Source: Galeopsis tetrahit (lineage: Eukaryota; Streptophyta; Magnoliopsida; Lamiales; Lamiaceae). Taken from it: a stretch of 64,000 nt of DNA. The notes beneath the pieces are model-generated. The model searched no databases. It saw nothing but the letters and a program-made list of their open reading frames with translations, and had not been told where the DNA came from. The translations under genes and the position numbers were made by a program. Positions 10,459-21,299 of the stretch are shown here, piece after piece. Position 1 is the first letter of the stretch, and each line of letters starts with the position of its first letter. The DNA lies in assembly GCA_963675135.1 (NCBI GenBank), contig OY776134.1:68805643-68869642 (forward strand). The letters run 5' to 3'.

Positions 10459-10735
10459 CTGTTATTCAAGTCGAGTATTTAAGGTTCGAGCTCGGCTTGA
10501 TAACATTACCGAGTTAAAAATTGAGCTTGGCTCGACTCGTTAATGAGTCTAATGAGCTTATCGAGTCGAGCCGAGCCTAATGGATTTTTTTTACAAAAAT
10601 TTAGTTATCGAGCCTAACAAGTCGAGCTCGAGTCGGCTCGTTAGTAAATCGAGTATCTAACGAGCTCGAGCTCGGCTCATTAAGCTAAACGAGTCGAGCC
10701 TTATCGAGCCGTAACAAGTCGAGCCGAGTCTCTTC
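10459..10735. repeat. TCGAG-rich dispersed repeat, copy 1
   Basis: Dense in GAGTCGAGCC, CGAGCTCG and GACTCGTTA words, forming many short palindromes. The same words in similar order occur at 54866-55095 and, more decayed, at 44034-44262. No coding potential. The transposon class is unknown to me. Confidence 0.7.
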
Positions 10736-10739
10736 AAAT

Positions 10740-12480
10740 TGTGAGTGTTAACTCATAATCTCATAGTCAGCTGATGTAGTCAGCTGATAGGATCAGATAA
10801 GATGAATTAGGCCTTATCAGATGAGTTGAAGGTTCTATCAGATGAGAAGGTGATGCTTAAAATTCAGCACAGTTGATCAGATCAGCAGAGTACATAAGCA
10901 GAGTACTTCAGTAGACCAGATCAGTAGAGTATGAAGTCTATCAGCAGAGTCAGCTTTTGATCACCAGACCAGAAGAGTTGGGTATCAGATGAGTAGAAAT
11001 CATTTGATCTCTTTATGGGCAAGTCTTTTGATGCGGAGTTAGTTAGTTTAACTAAATATATTATAATTAAAACTACTTGAGGGCATAACTACCATTTCAG
11101 TTAGGTAATAACAGGAGCACATGGGTGTTACAAGCGGTTGCAAACGGTTGTTAACTACTCAGCGGTTCCAAACAACAACAACTCACCTTGGTATTTATAT
11201 ACTCTTGTATGTGTACATTGTAAAGATTGATTTTGGATTATTGTAGTGCGTTTTGTAATCTTTGAGTTGAGTGAGTACACGAGCGAAGTGAGGAAATATC
11301 CTATTCCGAGTGAATGAGTGTGTAAACATTCTTTATCAATCAAAGAGTTACTCGTCTGGTCCATTGGATGTAGATCACATTGATCGAACCACTTAAATCC
11401 TTTTGTGTGTTGTTTGTCTCGTTGCTTACTTTTCGAATTACTATTTTAGAGGAGTTATTTCTTATTTCATCAAGTTTACTACTCGATTGGAGACGTCTAA
11501 TTTGTAGGAAGCTTAAATTACCATAAAGAGAGGAGGTTTCAGCTTTTCAAGGATTACTTTGTTGATGAGAGAAAGTGAGTTCACTTTTCCCTCTTGTTTA
11601 TCATAATTGATTTTGAATCCATTAGTTAATTTTGATTAATTGTTGAAAAATGCAGAAAGCTTGCAAGCACGAAGCCAATGAACAACATTCTTGGCCTTAA
11701 TGCTTCAAATCTTCTTACTTGTGTCACTAGCCATAACTGCTATCTCTAGTACATAAAGATTATTTTTTGTCACTCATTAACTAGGCATTTGTTTGAAATA
11801 TAGAGGAACCTTAAGGACGGTGATTGTTTGGATTTATACCATTTCACACTGATTGCAGGCTAAATTGGGATCTACGAATAAGCTAGAATTGTATGATCCC
11901 CTGATAATGATATTACAATACTTTTTGTGGCGTCATTCTAACTTTAGAACATTGGTTTAGCTTTCGTGTGGGAATCAGCTATATTTTAACTGTTATACTT
12001 GAGATTTCATTGTATATTGGTAGCGGAGGAATTATATTGTTTTACTTGTTATAGTATAGCTGCATAGCCCACTTATATTATATATGTGAACTTGCAAATT
12101 AGAAGTCTCAGTTTAAGACTCACTCTTTAATCCTAACACTGTAAGTCAATTTATTGATTTATTTAAATTATTATTGATTGAATAAAAATTCATATACTAT
12201 ATATCTAACTATATTGATTGATCGTTGTTTGCAGTTTGTCTATGACCGTCCGCTCAAGACTTACAACGACAAAAGAATGGACAAATGGAAATAAAATTGG
12301 ATAGAGTACATTTATATTACAATCGATTTTTGTATAGGTATAATTAAAGTAGTATAACTTTTGGTAGCATGTAATATATTAACTTATACATTTGTGATGA
12401 TATTTCATGTTTTTGGTGTATATTGGACGTATGTTAGTGTACGTTTATTTATTTGGTATTTTTTGGTTCACGACCGCTGT
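10740..12480. other. Retroelement-derived region with possible captured exon
   Basis: 10780-11040 is rich in CAGCTGA and CAGATGAG words like the copia-like elements around it, and 11360-11400 resembles an LTR U5 block (TTGGATGTAGATCACATTGA, GAACCACTTAAATCC). From about 11570 to 12300 the style changes. At 12237-12296 the sequence after a plausible acceptor (TTTGCAG) reads FVYDRPLKTYNDKRMDKWK and a stop, which looks like a last exon, but I recognise no parent gene. Confidence 0.35.
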
Positions 12481-12572
12481 CTAAGCCTCCACTTGCAGTG
12501 CTGTTAAAAATCGCTGTCTAAGTGCTGTCTAAGTTTGGACAGCTTCAACTTGGAGAAGGCCAAATACGTATT

Positions 12573-13225
12573 AGTGGCAGACTTGCCAATTCAGCAGACT
12601 AAGTATATAGCTGAGTAAACCCATCTGATTTAAAAGGAAAGTTTTAAAGTTTATTCACCCCTTCCCTTTGGAGGAAACTTTGGGTGAACTTTCCAGAAAG
12701 ATCAAGATGAGGAAATCAGCTTAAGGAAGAAGTAAAGAAGTTGGCCAAGGCAGCAAACAAAAATCGATAGCAGTTGAAGTGACAACTGTAGAGAAAGAAA
12801 AGGCTAGAGAAGAGCAAACCTTGAAAAGGAGAAAGCTTAAGGAGGCTGAGGCAGCCAAGGACAAGTATGAGAGAAGACTGACCAAACTGAGAAAAGAGAG
12901 AAAAATGAAGATACTTGTATGGATCTGCTAGTGGACCAAGACGATCTACCAAAATGGTATGACAATAAGAAGAAGTGGCAAATTGCTCACTTCATTGTAA
13001 GGAGATTTGGCCCACTAACAGATTCATGGAAGCAGAAGACAAGGAACTTTGGAAAAATGCAGTCAAGAAAACATTTGATTCAACATCCTTGTTCCAGAAG
13101 AGCCGGTGTGGGAAGCACCAAAAACAGATTCTTGAAGGATTGACTACATGGAGGTCAGAAGAATTGAGACCAAGATCATAGAGGAGGAAAAAGTTACAGA
13201 CTTGGATCATATAAAATAAATTCAC
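12573..13225 (+). pseudogene. Direct repeat copy 2 and a gag-position ORF remnant
   Basis: 12573-12780 repeats the leader at 10205-10440. Reading on, the sequence encodes a lysine/glutamate-rich coiled-coil stretch (VEKEKAREEQTLKRRKLKEA and on, with KYERRLTKLRKERK) and then a segment with LPKWYDNKKKWQIAHFIVRR (frame at 12919-13143). No protease, integrase or reverse transcriptase motif is visible. The position after a copia-like leader and before the tract and LTR start at 13480-13498 suggests a non-autonomous element with its own small ORF, now broken. Confidence 0.4.
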
Positions 13226-13479
13226 ACTCGTCTGTAACTTACTTTTTGAATCTAATTGAAGATCAAGAAGGAGATGAAGACTACTTTTATTAGCTGATAT
13301 GAAAACTTGTTGTATGTACTCAACTGATTATCATTAATACAAGTACTTTTCCTTTGGCTTATAAGACAACCTCTCATTGTCTTCATCTAAGCCTTTTGTG
13401 TGTTTATTGCTTTATAAATTGCTTATAATCTACCTACTTATTTCAGATGATACGTTAGAATTAAGTGGTTTTGGCTTCA

Positions 13480-14110
13480 TCAAAAAGGGAGAAATTGTTG
13501 GGATATTCACCTACCTTCAATGGTATTGATGTAATTTTATGTGATAGTTTTGATGGACAAGACACTTAATAGTTTATTTAGTAAGTTTATGCAATCTGAT
13601 AGGATAAACTGAGTTTGTATAGAAAAATTTATACTTTCTTGGTCTAGTCGTGTGAGATCAGTTGTATGTATATCAGCTGATATCACATATTTAATCTACA
13701 TGCACTCACTCAAGACTTGAAGAGTAGAAGATTAGAAGACTAAAAAGACCTTGAAGATTGGAGAAGGCCATGTTTAAAGTATCAAATGAGAAGACCATTG
13801 TATGCCTTATCAGTTGATATGGACTTCTAAAGATGTCTACTGACTAGAAGCCTCAAGATTCAGAAGATACTATCACTAAGAAGAGGAAACACTAACCAGT
13901 CAAGAAGATGAGTTGGACTCATCTGTATCAAAGTCAGACTAGAAGACACCATTCATACTTTAAGCCTGCTGTATCGATCAGATCAGAAGACTAGAAGTCA
14001 ATCGACAACAAGCTAGCATGAAAATTCTAAGTGTGGAATCTTAGTCGAAGCAATTAATGCTCATTCCATATTCAAAGAAGGCAAGTTCCAAATTTCAATA
14101 GAGACGCCCA
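13480..14110 (+). mobile_element. Polypurine tract and 3' LTR start of a copia-like element
   Basis: The words CATCAAAAAGGGAGAAATTG followed by TTGGGATATTCACC match the standard arrangement at the 3' end of plant copia elements, where a purine tract abuts the LTR beginning TGTTGG. The LTR-like sequence then carries CAGCTGATATCACA and many AGAAGACTAGAAG words and is lost around 14110. Confidence 0.6.
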
Positions 14111-15640
14111 ATCACATAGTGTCGCACGCCTATGTCAATCAAGGTCAGAGGAAAAAGCAGGCAGTTGTGTTCACTCGGCCATCTGATTCGGGTGGAATTT
14201 ACACGTTTTTTTATGCACATATGAAGCTCATTTTGATTGTGATTTCATTGATTTATTAGTCGATTATGGATGTTTTGGTCAAAATAAGAGAAAGGTGGTG
14301 TTTTGTCGTTTTTGTAGGAAAAATGACTATTTTGGAAGGTAACAATACATACCTAATTTTTAGTGAAGTCAATGAAGGAAGAAATCGAGTTCGTGGGTAA
14401 AACGAGTCAAATTTATTCAAGGAAATAATTTGGGGCAATATGTAGCTTGAGCCCCAAGCCAGTGACCGAGAGAAGAAAAGGAAATTTGAAAAAAAATGAA
14501 AGAAAGAAGATTTAGAAATTTGAAGAAAAAAGGAAAGAGAGAAGATTTGGAAATTAAAGAGAGAGAAGGAAATTATATTTTTGGAAATATTTTTTTCTAG
14601 AAGTTTTAGCCCTAATTTTCAAGTTATAAATAAACCCTCTAGTCATACTTTGAGATGAAGGGAGAAAAAGAAGATCGAAGAAGAATGAGGGAGGCATACG
14701 TTTGGAGAATCCGCTCACGAGGAGAACACCATCCATTAGACTAAGCTTTCTATTTTTCTCTCTTTTTATTTAGTTATTTCATTTGGTTTTGTTAATTTGA
14801 TTATGTTGTTGATTGGCTAGAACAATTTGTGGTTCTAAGGCATTGTAAATACTTGGATTGAAGTTTATGATTAATTTCTTGCTTTAATTGGTGTTTGTCT
14901 CTTATTTGTATGTTTAATTATCCATTGTAAAGCATGTTGTTATTGGCCATGATGATTTGCTTAATTCATTGTTAATTGGGATAATATTGAAAGATTTATT
15001 CCATTTAATCGTATGCAAGCATGCAACCCGGTATTATTATGATCTCGAGAGAGGATTAATTATCGGAGAGGGAATTGAATGATCTTAGGAGCTATTTTAG
15101 GCGGTGTAACGTTTGTGATGTAGAGATACAAGCCTATGTTTCATGCGTTTTTGGATTAGTTGTATCGAGAGATCGATTAATTCTTCTTGTGTGATCACCC
15201 TATTTGAGATAACCTTAATGGCCATTTAAACGAGTTAACATTCATAAACGGATATTTAGGTGTTACAATTGCCTTAGAACCCACCTTCTCTCTTTGAGTC
15301 TTCATTCGTTTTACTTTCGTTTTCTTGATACGCATGTTAGTTGATTGATTTACATTACTCTTTATTACTTATTTGTGACAATTTGGTAGGTAATCTTAGA
15401 GTAATTCATCACATTCACTTTATCGATCGCGTCTAAATAGAACTACGTTAACAAAATACATTTTTACGCTATACCTCCCTGTGGGATCGACCTCGTGCTT
15501 ATCACGCTACGATAGACACCGTACACTTACGGTTGTTTATTTTAGTGTTGTATAACACGTGAATCACCATCCAAGTTATTCCACACTGGTGGCCGATTGA
15601 CGACTGAATCCAGTGGAGTTTTCTATTACACCACCCGACT
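14110..15640 (+). mobile_element. LTR-retrotransposon leader-like fragment
   Basis: Contains CCCTGTGGGATCGACCTCGT near 15478 and a downstream TACACTTACGGTTG, a combination I associate with Ty3/gypsy (Tat/Athila/Ogre-like) LTR or leader ends. The stretch 14740-15300 is T-rich leader-like sequence. No gag or pol coding is visible. Confidence 0.45.
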
Positions 15641-15859
15641 CGGTTGACCTAACTAACTAACTAATTAATCTGATAACATCACGTAGTTTTGACTTCATAA
15701 AAAAAGGAGAAATTGTTGAAAAATAAACCTATCTCCTGAATGAAAAATTAATGTATATTAGTTTTGATGACCAAAAGTAACTTGCATTGATTAGTGATCT
15801 GATTAGTTAATCTAGTTATCTGATAGGAGTCTAAGCTGATGTTTTGTATAGACATCTTA

Positions 15860-16119
15860 GGGCATGTTTGCTTCATGGGTTGGGATAAGATGGGCTAAGA
15901 TGTGGGGGAGGCTAGATAAACCTAGGGGGAGAGGCTAGATAAACCCAAGGGGGAGGCTAGGTTGTCTAAACCTATGAAATCTAGTTTAAAAAACCCGGGT
16001 CAAATTATATAACCCGGGTCAAGGTGTTTAAAGTTATGAGAAACCAAACATGGGAGAAGATGGGTCTACATATCAAACCCATCACTAAACCCCCCTAAAC
16101 CCATCAAGCAAACATGCTC
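15860..16119. mobile_element. PIF/Harbinger-type (Tourist-like) MITE
   Basis: Terminal inverted repeats GGGCATGTTTGCTTCATGGG (left) and GAGCATGTTTGCTTGATGGG (right end reversed) differ at two positions, and a TTA duplication flanks both ends (857-859 and 120-122 in local thousands). A 260-bp element without coding capacity and with a 3-bp TTA/TAA duplication is characteristic of Tourist-like MITEs. Confidence 0.85.
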
Positions 16120-16494
16120 TTATAGTATATATTGTTTTTGTATACTCATCGATATATAGTTCAGATTGTATTAATAGATTAGACTATAGTATTATAAGAA
16201 CAGGTTGAGAAGACCAAGATCCGAAAACTGGAAGATCAGAAGACTCAGTAAGAAGACTACTTGTGCTGACATCAAAAGAGTAAAATTAAAATAGTGTTTA
16301 TCAAGTTTAAATAAGATTAAGTGTGGAATACTTATCTTATAGAACAGTTACTTAAGCGGTTATTTAAAGAAGATCGAAGAACAATTTTCAGAAGCAAGCC
16401 ATAGAAAAATTATTTCTTATCATAAAGGCTAAGTAGTAATCAATCAACTTCTTGTTTGAGTTACTTGTTAGAGATAAGAATACATCAAACTTTG

Positions 16495-17735
16495 GAGAAA
16501 ATTTCATTTTACTTAGGCCTAATCCAATTTATATTCTTTATGTTTTTACTTTTTCGATTGCCGTCCTTTTTGGTCCAATTTACATCCTTTCCGTCGATTT
16601 TTTTAAAAACTCACCGGAATGTGAGGAATAAATTGGGATTCCGGCCAAATAGTCCAATTTACGTCCTTTAAGTTTGAAAATTAAAATTTAATAATTAAAA
16701 TTTTCTAAAAATCCCATTAAAGATTTAAAAAATATAAAATATCATTAAAAATTCAAAAATCTCCTTAAAATTAAAAAATATAAAATGTGTAAATAAAATT
16801 CAAAATATATCAATAAAATTTAGAAAAATATCATTACAAATTATAAAATGTGTAAAAGAAAAATAAAAAATTCTAAAATTTTGAAAATACAAAAAATAAA
16901 AAATTCTACAATTCAAAGAATGGAAAATGAGTAATTTAAAAATTAAGAAATTCAAAATCTCATTGAAATTTCTAAAAACTAAAAAAATCTCATTAATTTA
17001 TTAAAAATGTGTAGATGAAAAATTACTAATTCTAAAAATCTAATAAGAATAATAAAAATTATTAACATTTCATTAAAAATCAAACTTGATTCATACTCGT
17101 CTGTCATTAAAGTTTTGCTCGAACTCCTAAAAATTTTGGGTCCCACGAGATTTTTCAACTCACCGTCGAGGTTGAGTGGAAATTCCACATCTTGATCGAT
17201 TTTGGAACCGTCCCAAATTCATTTTCACGATATTTTTAAAATTGTGCAATTTTTAATTTTAAACATTTTTAAAATTTTAATTTATAGATTTTTTTTTATG
17301 AGCTTTTAGAAAAAAAATTAAATTTACACATTTTCAGATTTTTTGAATTGTAAAATTATAGATTTATTTTTATTTTTATGAGTTTTTAGAAGAAAAAAAA
17401 ATAAATTTACACATTTTCAGATTTTTTTTAATTGTAGAATTTATAACTTTTTTAGATTTTTTATATTTATTTTACACCATTTATAAGTTTTTAATGGGAT
17501 TTTTAATTTTTAATGATATTTTCAGAATTTTTTAATTATTAATTTATAATTTTCAAACATAAAGGATGTAAATTGGACTATTTGACCGAATTTCCAATTT
17601 TTCGGTGGAAAGGACGTAAATTGGACCGAAAAGGATGTAAATTGGACACCTTAGGATGTAAATTGAAAATGTGAAAACTTAAAGGATATATTCTGGATTA
17701 GGACTAAGTTACAGGACGTAAAATGAAATTTTCTC
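16495..17735. mobile_element. Mutator-like non-autonomous element with perfect 10-bp TSD
   Basis: Both termini read GAGAAAATTTCATTTTAC inward (18 bp perfect), and the direct duplication TCAAACTTTG flanks the element at 16485-16494 and 17736-17745. The inverted similarity continues further inside, with reiterated GGTCCAATTTACATCCTTT words at both ends. The 1241-bp body is extremely AT-rich and encodes nothing recognisable. TSD length of 9-11 bp and a G start fit MULEs. Confidence 0.9.
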
Positions 17736-18179
17736 TCAAACTTTGTTTGTTTGTTGATATTGTTGTACAAGTGTTAGTTCTTGCTAATTAGTGGATCGAT
17801 ACATCGGGTGGTGTATAAGATCAAAGTCTTAAGCTTGAAACTCTAAATCACAAGAACACCCGATTGGAAGGGAGTGAATTTCACTATTGGATAGTGAGAG
17901 TAGATGTAGGCTTGTTGGCTGAATCACTATAAATCTTGTGTCATTTACTTACTGCATTTACATTTCTAGATATTATACATTTGCATAAGATTTCAAAACC
18001 AGCAGATCATAAGATCAGCTGAGTAGACAGATTTACAAAGTAAAACTTGTTTTAAGTGTTAACTAGATTTTTCAATAAGGAATGAGTATAAATAAAAAAA
18101 AGGGATCATATTAAATCCGCACACACACATTAATAAGTTTTTGATAGATATAACTAAGTTGGGATCTCCTACATGTAGT

Positions 18180-18530
18180 CAGAGTGTCGTATGACTACCG
18201 TAGTCAATTAAATCTGAACCATTAAAAATCAAATCTAAAGGCTTAAAGTTGATGACCGGTTACCTTTTGTACTTTGCGTTGAAAATATTTATCGTATGGT
18301 CGTATGATGTTGTATGGTGTCGAATTTAATTAATTAAAATATATAATTTAATATTTACATTTTTATCCTTAATTTAATAAAAAAAATTATTATATTTATT
18401 AATTTAATTAAAATATATAATGGTAAAACTACATATTTACCCTTATATTATTGTTAAAATTAACAACAAAATAAATTAAATTAAATAAAAAAAAAGTCAT
18501 ATGAACCTAAATCTAGAACACGAATACGTT
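18180..18530. other. AT-rich intergenic
   Basis: Nothing recognised apart from GTCGTATGA-type words that have distant, inverted counterparts at about 19557-19600. If real, these would be the decayed ends of an element enclosing the 84-bp repeat array and the Stowaway at 19155. Confidence 0.3.
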
Positions 18531-18599
18531 GGTTTTCTTCCCCCGTGCGAACACGCAGTCCACTGACGTTGTCGAGCACGTGAACAAGAAAAATACATT

Positions 18600-19070
18600 T
18601 TTTTGGTTTGCATGGTTTACCGAATATCGACCGTGCAACCAAGCACGGTTGTTGGACCGTGAAAGTGAGCACTTGCAACACATTTTTTGGATTGCACGGT
18701 TTACTGAGTATCGATCGTGCAACCGTGCATGGCTGTTGGGCCGTGCAAGTGAGTACTTCCAGTACATATTTCGATTTACACGGGTGACTGAGTATCGACC
18801 GTGCAACCGTGCTCGACTGTTGGACCGTGAAAGTGAGCACTTAGAACACATTTTTTGGATTGCACGGTTTACTGAGTATCGACCATGCAACCATGCACGG
18901 TTGTTGGACCGTGCAAGTAAGTACTTTCAGTACATATTTCGATTTACACGGGTGACTGAGTATCGACCGTGCAACCGTGCACGGTTGTTGGACCGTGAAA
19001 GTGAGCACTTTAAACACATTGTTTGGATTACACGATTTACTGAGTATCGACCGTGCAAGTGAGTACTTTC
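18600..19070. repeat. 84-bp tandem array with alternating subtypes
   Basis: Units begin at 18619, 18703, 18787, 18871, 18955 and 19039 (exact 84-bp steps). Odd and even units differ in a consistent way, GACCGTGAAAGTGAGCACTT versus GGCCGTGCAAGTGAGTACTT, so the higher-order unit is 168 bp. Every unit contains the near-palindrome ACCGTGCAACCGTGCACGGT. Because 84 is a multiple of 3 and the sequence lacks stops, open frames run through it on both strands (18529-19062 plus, 18481-18890 minus). The 28-residue translated repeat (TEYRPCNRARLLDRESEHL...) matches no family known to me, and I regard the ORFs as by-products. Confidence 0.85.
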
Positions 19071-19154
19071 AGTACATTTATTATTTAATTATTTTTTATT
19101 GGTTTATTTAATTCATATAATAATAATATTTGTATAAAAAAGGGTAGAATAGTA

Positions 19155-19437
19155 CTCCCTCCGTCCCGCAATTACTTTCACACTTTCCTTTTCGGGCCGT
19201 CCCATAATAACTTTCACACCCTTAAAATGGAAAACCCTTTATAAACTCCACCCTCACAATATTCTCAATTTTACACAAATGTCATTACTTTTTCTACACA
19301 CATACCCAAAAGTCAACTCATTTCTTTACTTTATACATAAAAGTTTACAAAATTACCCCTCAAAATCTCCCACTAAATTCACTTTTCTTATTTTGTGTGC
19401 CTCTTCACATGTGAAAGAAATCACGGGACGGAGGGAG
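19155..19437. mobile_element. Stowaway MITE
   Basis: 283-bp element with inverted ends CTCCCTCCGTCCCGCAATTA and, reversed, CTCCCTCCGTCCCGTGATTT, flanked by the TA dinucleotide on each side. These are the canonical Stowaway (Tc1/mariner) ends. Confidence 0.95.
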
Positions 19438-20711
19438 TAATTTTTTAATATATATATTTTAAAAATAATTTTAATATAATAAGGGTAATATAGTAAATAA
19501 CAAAATACAATTTAAAAAATAATTTAATTAATTTAAACATGTATAACAGGTAGTAGGTTCATACGACGCCATGTGGCGCGATTCGACGCGCTAACTATAT
19601 AGTCACTTTGTACAATTTAACTACACTAAGAAAAACCCAACTAAGTTTGATTAGTTTGTTATACCAACTGATAAGCTAGTATCAGCCGACAACATATAAC
19701 AGTTGAGTTGTATATATATATCAGTTAACTATACTTTATTTTGATATTTTGGGATAAATTTTAAAAAGTCTATTCACCCTTCTTCTATAAACTTTTTACC
19801 CAATTTTAATCATTTGTTTCTGGTACCAACAAATACCATTTAATTTTGATAAAATATTTAGTCAACAAGGCAAATCTAGTTTGATTTTTTTTTTTTCTCG
19901 CACAAGATTAATACCAATTAATTTTGATTCAATCATCTTGGTTAATTGTAAAAAAAAAAAAAAAAATCACACCATCTTTACGGAGTTTAACAATTACAAT
20001 CATTTTAAATTTTACAATTCAATACATCTTTCTATTTTCTGACAACAATTAAATAATGATGTGGTTGCTAGCTCTCATGAGGTGCCACATAGATGTCACG
20101 ATGGATGATATATTTTTTTTATTTTAAAACCATTTTAACTAAAAACAATACTAAAAAAATGATTTTTAAAAATAAATTATAAATCAATTTAATTATTATT
20201 TTTTTTCAAAACTCAAAAAAATAAGATCACGTTCTCTAAATCACAATCCAAAAAAATAATATGAAATCTTGCATATTGATTTTATTCAAATATGTTTTGA
20301 TAATAATAAAATAAAATAAAAATTATTCATTAGTACTAGTATATATGTGGGTATTGTGTAGCACCTTAATGAGACTTCGGCAACCATATCATTTATGTAT
20401 TTTTTAAAAATAGACAGATGCATTGAATTGCAAAATAAAATAAGTGTATTGAATTGCAAAGAAAATTTATAAGTAGTTAATGGTTGATTCAATTCTATGC
20501 TACTAAGAATACTTAATTTATTACCCCGTCAAAAAAAAAAAAAAAATCCTACCTCATGATTAAAGATTGAATCCAAATAAATTGGTATTGATCTCGTTTG
20601 AGAAAAAAAAAAATACACAAAGTTAATTATTGTAGCAGCAGATTACCATTAATTAATTTAATTTTCTACTTGTAGATAATTATTAAATTAATTTAATTTC
20701 CCACTTGCATA

Positions 20712-20719
20712 TATAAATA
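20712..20719 (+). promoter_or_regulatory. TATA box for the locus C cystatin-like gene
   Basis: TATAAATA lies 34 bp upstream of the ATG at 20753. Loci A and B have similar TATATAAATATAT words at the matching place. Confidence 0.55.
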
Positions 20720-20752
20720 AGTTTGGAAGACCAACATTTTTCATAAAATAAG

Positions 20753-21193
20753 ATGAATATGTCCCGAATTCATTTTTTTGTATTCGTATTTGTATTCGTT
20801 GCGTTTATTTCGTTTAACGCGGAAGCAACATCAATTAGCTGGCTCGAAGATTGGAAGCTGATTCCCAACGTCAATGACTCTTTGGTGAAAATGATTGCAG
20901 ATTATGTCTTGGATCAGAATCCACCTTTTCAAAAATACTTGAATTTGGTTAGAGTGATTAGCGGAAAACAAAAAATGGTAAAATGCAGGGCATGTGATGC
21001 GGTTAGCAAAAAAAAACTTGCGATTCAAGACACGCAATACGATCTAGTGATATTTGCCCATGAATATGATAGAGATGCATTAGCCTTAGCCACTAAAAAA
21101 GCATCTCCAAGAACCTTTCGTTTAATTGTGTTGTCTACACTTTGGTTCGATGAAGCATTTAAAGTTATTTCTTTTAAAGAGATTAAGGCCTAA
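20753..21193 (+). CDS. Secreted cystatin-like protein (locus C, plus strand)
   Basis: A single exon encodes 146 residues. Residues 1 to about 24 (MNMSRIHFFVFVFVFVAFIS and on) are a strong signal peptide. The mature part follows the cystatin order: WKLIPNVND (34-42), an amphipathic helix (43-62), LNLVRVISGK (63-72), YDLVIFA (96-102) and a C-terminal LWFDEAFKVISF (130-141), in which the tryptophan sits where cystatins have their second binding hairpin. The QxVxG loop position reads LAIQDT, so classical papain binding looks impaired. A cysteine-containing insertion, KCRACDAVSKKK (77-88), precedes it and is not usual in phytocystatins. This is the only intact copy of the plus-strand paralogue; partial copies are at 5401, 9512 and 23471. 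Cystatin assignment is by eye. Confidence 0.7.
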   Translation: MNMSRIHFFVFVFVFVAFISFNAEATSISWLEDWKLIPNVNDSLVKMIADYVLDQNPPFQKYLNLVRVISGKQKMVKCRACDAVSKKKLAIQDTQYDLVIFAHEYDRDALALATKKASPRTFRLIVLSTLWFDEAFKVISFKEIKA

Positions 21194-21299
21194 TACCATT
21201 TTATATACTGTGAAAGGAAATAAAAATCATGTGAGGATCAGTTTTATTCTGAAGATTTTATATATGCAATTAAGGAACAATTTTTACAAGGTTTAGTCG

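Larger units (their letters stand above)
15700..18080 (+). mobile_element. Second copia-like LTR, enlarged by two nested insertions
   Basis: Starts with a purine tract and LTR head (AAAAAAAGGAGAAATTGTTG at 15699-15718) and ends in a U5-like block near 17895-17960 (GAGAGTAGATGTAGG, GAATCACTATAAATC). Between them lie a 260-bp MITE (15860-16119) and a 1241-bp MULE-like element (16495-17735), each with its own target duplication. Removing both leaves LTR-like sequence of about 0.8 kb. Exact LTR 3' end not determined. Confidence 0.55.
19826..21230. repeat. Locus C of the cystatin-like region
   Basis: From ATACCATTTAATTTTGATAA this matches the divergent spacer of loci A (about 4975) and B (about 9050), up to and including the plus-strand gene. 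A roughly 560-bp AT-rich insertion (about 19937-20490), which shares words with the ends of the 22243-23070 element, interrupts the spacer. The minus-strand gene expected to its left is missing; LTR-like sequence ending near TCTGGTACCAACA at about 19832 takes its place. Confidence 0.75.

Noticed and set aside
18481..18890. Minus-strand ORFs over the 84-bp repeat as genes
   Set aside because: They arise from the palindromic, stop-free 84-bp unit. The frames exist on both strands and match no protein family.
18180..19600. Single large TIR element enclosing the 84-bp array
   Set aside because: GTCGTATGA words at each side are inverted, but the similarity is too short and scattered to support real terminal repeats.
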